Of a stretch of DNA of 64,000 nt, positions 60,351 through 64,000 are shown in pieces. The translations under genes were made by a program, and so were the position numbers. The stretch is from Lepisosteus oculatus (taxonomy: Eukaryota > Chordata > Actinopteri > Semionotiformes > Lepisosteidae). Below the pieces are notes generated by a model that saw only the letters and a list, made by a program, of their open reading frames with translations, ran no database searches and was not told the origin of the DNA. Location of the stretch: assembly GCF_040954835.1 (NCBI RefSeq), contig NC_090704.1:35840979-35904978 (forward strand), read 5' to 3'. Every line of letters starts with the position of its first letter. Within the stretch, counting starts at the first letter, position 1.

Positions 60351-63300
60351 CTGTCAATCCACCAGAAACGCAAGACTGTCAGCTCTGATCGGGCCGAAGA
60401 GCCAGCACTTCAGCCTGTCTCTCAGCCTAAGCGATATAGACCCATAGGTTCTGAGTAGTTTACTGACAAAGCAAGAGCCACATGTTTGCCTCAGTGCTGC
60501 ATGAATATCTGCTGCAGGTCCTGCAGCATGTGCGCTGGAAGAACAAGCCTAAAAGTAAAGCCTAAAGCGTGCTTTTCTGTTAAGCAGCTATGTGATGCTC
60601 TCTTTTTTACAAGGGTTTGAAAGGTTTGCATGACCAATTGAATTTCTGTCTTTTCCTTTGAACTCCTAAGTCAAAGCTAGGAGTGGACTCAGCATTCCAA
60701 ACTGTCGAGACCACTCAGCAAACTCTGTACACAATCAGCGCATGAACATAAAGTCTACTTAAGAGTAATTGTGTAGCTTCGATCTCCTATAGGATCAGTG
60801 TGGATCCTACTGTACACGCCCAGCACCTACCAACGATTCCAGAATCACTGATCTCTGTAGTATCAAAAATAAAGCATGGTATCATCCTGCTGACAGGTTC
60901 TCATACTCCAGGAATATCTGCAAAAACTAGATTCTTCCACAATGCGGAATCTAACAAATTGAAGTCTACTGCAATGACGTTGATCTGGTGTGGTCTGGGA
61001 AAATGCATTCAACTGGACGAGAGACAAACGTGGTTCAAAAAGGAACATGGTAACAATGGCATTTCTGGAAAGGAAAAGGGGACGGTTAGACATGAACAAT
61101 GCAGCGAGAGTTCTTTCAAGAGGTCTCTGTAGAGCAGACATCAGTGTTGTTTCACTGTCACTGTCGGTTCTTAACAACCAAAAATGAGCAATATACATGA
61201 CACATATACTGTACTGTATATAGCAGTCCAGGGCATGTTTAAACTAAGTAATTAAGACTAAGTAATTGGAAAACAAGCCACACTACTATAAAAGAGGGAG
61301 CAGCCAATCCTGACTAAAAAGAACAAATTTACTTGATAAGCTGATCAAAACCGAGATGCGGAACAGATCTCATTGGCATGAGGGGTCAAATGGCCTTCCT
61401 TTATCTGTAATCTTCTATTTGTCTCTATACAGTACAGGACCAGGAGGCATGCAAACATGTCCAGATTTAAGAGCACTTTGTGGATTATAAAAAATAACTG
61501 GGAATTGCATTCAGAGATGAGAGCATCCATTAACCCTCCCCGACTCGAAAGTTTCCCATTTGTGGGAATTGATAGTGATAGGAATTGCCTGCAATCTGCA
61601 TGAAAGAAGTATATCAGGGCTCAGAAATGGACAATGCAGTTCCAATACTTACCATTAGCCATAAAGGTTGTTGGTTAACACATTTTGCTGCTTTTTCTTA
61701 TACGAGTTCAAGGCCAAAACCTAACCGTAATCATTTTCCACACAAGGAGAGGAGCACACCTTGGCCGAGACAGGACAAGTCCTTTCTGAGGTAGCAATCT
61801 AATTCCTAATGGCTAAGCAAACAAACAAAACTGCAGCCAGCCAGTCACCTAGCCACCCACCCTGACAAGAAAACGCCATTGCTGAGCTGATCTGGAAAGC
61901 CTGGCTGTCCTATTCAAAGCCAGCATGCACAAAGCAGATAACACAACAAATGATCAGATATGAAAAATGTAGCTACAGTTATTTAAGTATCAGGCAGCAC
62001 TAGGTGTTTTCTCCCATTAACAAAGAATCTCTCAAGATGCTCAAGACGTGCTTCCACATCCAATGCAACATCAGGAGATTTTGAGCTGGTCACCACTTTT
62101 CATTTTCTGTTCAAGGTTTTCAATGAAGAAATTAGTCCATTTTTAAATGTCCAGACAACAGTGTCCATTTTGTGCAGAACAGCTACAGGCACACTTCCAT
62201 CAACTGGCAAACCACTGAAGTTAAGGAGATGTGAGCCTGGTCAGTACCTGGATGGGTGACCTACTGGGAAAGCTAAGGTTGCTGCTGGAAGAGGTGTTCT
62301 ATGAATCAGCTTCTTCACTCTGTTCTCCTCTCACAGCTGTTCCCCTCTAGTTGTGATAGCTGTGTGGTGAGCGTACTGTGCGCTCTGGTTGCTGCCATAT
62401 CACCCAGATGGGTGGTGCACATTGGTAGTGGTGGAGAGGAGTCCCCATTACCTGTAAAGCACTTTGAATAGAGTGTCTAGAAAGACACTTTAGAAGTATA
62501 AGAATTATTATTTATTATCAAGGTCTAGAGTAAGGTGCTGTCAGTGTCATCAGAAATTTAGCAGCCTCAAAAGACAAGGTCTTGGTAGGCAGCATGGAAG
62601 TTTACATCTTAGGAGAAGACAAACTGGACTTGAGTGTTTCTCAGAAACAAAAACGGCTTTAACTGCAGCCATGTGGTGATACAAAGCACTCTTTAGGGAA
62701 CCCAGCCTTCAAATATTACATCTTGGAGAACTATAGATTGAGAACATATAGATTGAGCAGCCAAGAGTCAAGAAAAGAGTCAAGAGTCAACATGAGAGTC
62801 AAGAAACACTGGAGGACATGAGAAGCAAGAAATAAAATGCAGAGAAGTATGACCAACCTGTTTCCTGTTAGGATTTAAACAGGTTTCTCTTCAAGGGGAG
62901 GGCTGTGTTTTGCTTCATGCCCTCTCAAGCTGTCAGTACTTCTGTCTTCTTTAACTGCTTCGACTCACACCAGGCTATTTAGCTTATTTCCCTTGTGTGT
63001 CTATAGCCTTAATGTCCATTCTGATACAGTATGTCTGCAAGTTAGTTCTGAAGATGGTTCTTTACTTCCTAACATCACGTCTCATCAAGCTGTAACAACT
63101 GTTCTCCTTGTCATGTCACAATAAACTAATCTGCTGTTCTTTCAATTTTAACACTCTTGTTTTTCCTGAAGTGTTTCATTAATCACTGATTCTTGTGGGT
63201 GAGATTTCAGTTTCAGCCCAGGTAAACAGATAAAATGATTAATAAATAAAGAGACCACAGATTTTAACAAATCCATATATAAATAACAATAAACAGGTGG

Positions 63301-64000
63301 AAAATGAAAAGCCATTTGGTGAGAAATACATACTATACCTGTGCTATGGTCCTTATGATAGCGCTTTCATTTTTCAGTCATTTCCAACAATATTAACTAA
63401 AATAATGGCAGGACTAAGCACTACAGGATTTACATTGAGAAATTAATCATGACTAGAGTGCTCTGCAGGTCATGGAATAGTTTATGTTTATATTCTGTGC
63501 CCATCCAATCTGTTGAGGGCCTTTAAAGCAGCAATGCCTGGACAAAGAGTATCTGCAGACACGCTCACCTGTCAGAGCCCTTTTGACATTGTCTTACAGA
63601 AGAGACAGCACTGTCTGGAGGAGCGGTGAGTCTCTCATTGCAGTCAGAGCTGGCTGCTTGCAGGCAATCTGCTGCAACAAGTCACAGGACTCACGATTTC
63701 TCTGACAACCAAGAGCTCCCTGGCTGAGTAGTAACAGCTACACTAGTCTGATAATTGCAAGCCGCTTTCTGGATAATCCTGGTCACCGTCAGGACATGAG
63801 CCAGGCTTGAACCAGCAAAGCAACAACTCTGAAGGGAGTGCAAAGACAGGGTGAACACACATGGTAGACCCAGTATCACATTAAAATTGTAATGCCTCTT
63901 CTTCCTATACAAGCTGCTTATCAGCCTGAACTACGGACAGCATCAGCAACCTAAGACTACACAGAAAGAGTCCATCTGGGACATAAGTGATAATATTCAT
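60351..64000. other. TMEM94 upstream intron with repeats
   Basis: No further TMEM94 exon recognised: sequences expected just upstream (the segment before EVLRC) were not found. The stretch carries a 5S-type SINE at 62180-62520 and a repeat-like stretch near 61230-61430. A small exon with no obvious motif could have been missed. Confidence 0.45.
62180..62520 (+). repeat. 5S rRNA-derived SINE (SINE3-like), near full length
   Basis: The head (about 62180-62295) resembles 5S rRNA, including the internal control region as GAAGTTAAGGAGATGTGAGC and CTGGTCAGTACCTGGATGGG TGACCTACTGGGAA. A middle section follows, then the tail TAAAGCACTTTGAATAG and an ATTATT end. It shares body and tail with 57908-58040. 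A functional 5S gene is ruled out by mutations and the fused tail. Confidence 0.85.

Noticed and set aside
62180..62295. Functional 5S rRNA gene
   Set aside because: The similarity is partial, with substitutions in the control region, and it is fused to a SINE body and tail.

Overview
This is a vertebrate nuclear genome window, most likely from a ray-finned fish and possibly a non-teleost such as gar or bowfin. The evidence is: vertebrate genes split by spliced introns, AT-rich non-coding DNA, fish-type tRNA-derived SINEs, a 5S-rRNA-derived SINE, an L2-like LINE and hAT transposon remnants. I cannot name the species from sequence alone.

Three protein genes explain nearly all the coding signal. 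(1) CASKIN2, plus strand, about 1-8180. This is its 3' half: the tandem SAM domains, one ~2 kb proline/serine-rich exon and the conserved Caskin tail. (2) TDRKH, plus strand, 19164-33870, complete from start to stop. It encodes an N-terminal membrane anchor, two KH domains, an extended Tudor domain and a conserved acidic tail. (3) TMEM94, minus strand, 60350 down to 42243. It consists of 21 coding exons giving the C-terminal 986 residues; the N-terminal exons lie beyond the right edge. I assigned exon edges by hand from splice sites, reading phase and remembered orthologue sequence. In TDRKH and TMEM94 every junction joins in frame; in CASKIN2 every junction from position 1251 onward does.

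The layout is CASKIN2 > TDRKH > < TMEM94. From memory of the human map, CASKIN2 and TMEM94 are adjacent and convergent on 17q25, whereas TDRKH lies on 1q21. Here TDRKH sits between their 3' ends. CASKIN2 is a synaptic-type scaffold, TDRKH is a mitochondrial piRNA-maturation factor and TMEM94 is an ER P-type-ATPase-like membrane protein, so there is no reason to expect a shared pathway.

The most notable feature is in TDRKH. A single 1848-base exon (29715-31562) is open throughout and phase 1 at both ends, and it inserts 616 low-complexity residues between the Tudor region and the C-terminal tail. Including it gives a 1168-residue protein; skipping it gives 552 residues, close to the mammalian form. 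The gene also has a GC-AG intron, a KH1 domain lacking both GxxG glycines, and upstream a ladder of six same-direction CCAAT boxes. CASKIN2 has a possible intronic polyadenylation site giving a tail-less isoform.

The remaining non-coding sequence holds SINE, LINE and hAT remnants, a GT microsatellite and three tandem repeats in TMEM94 introns.
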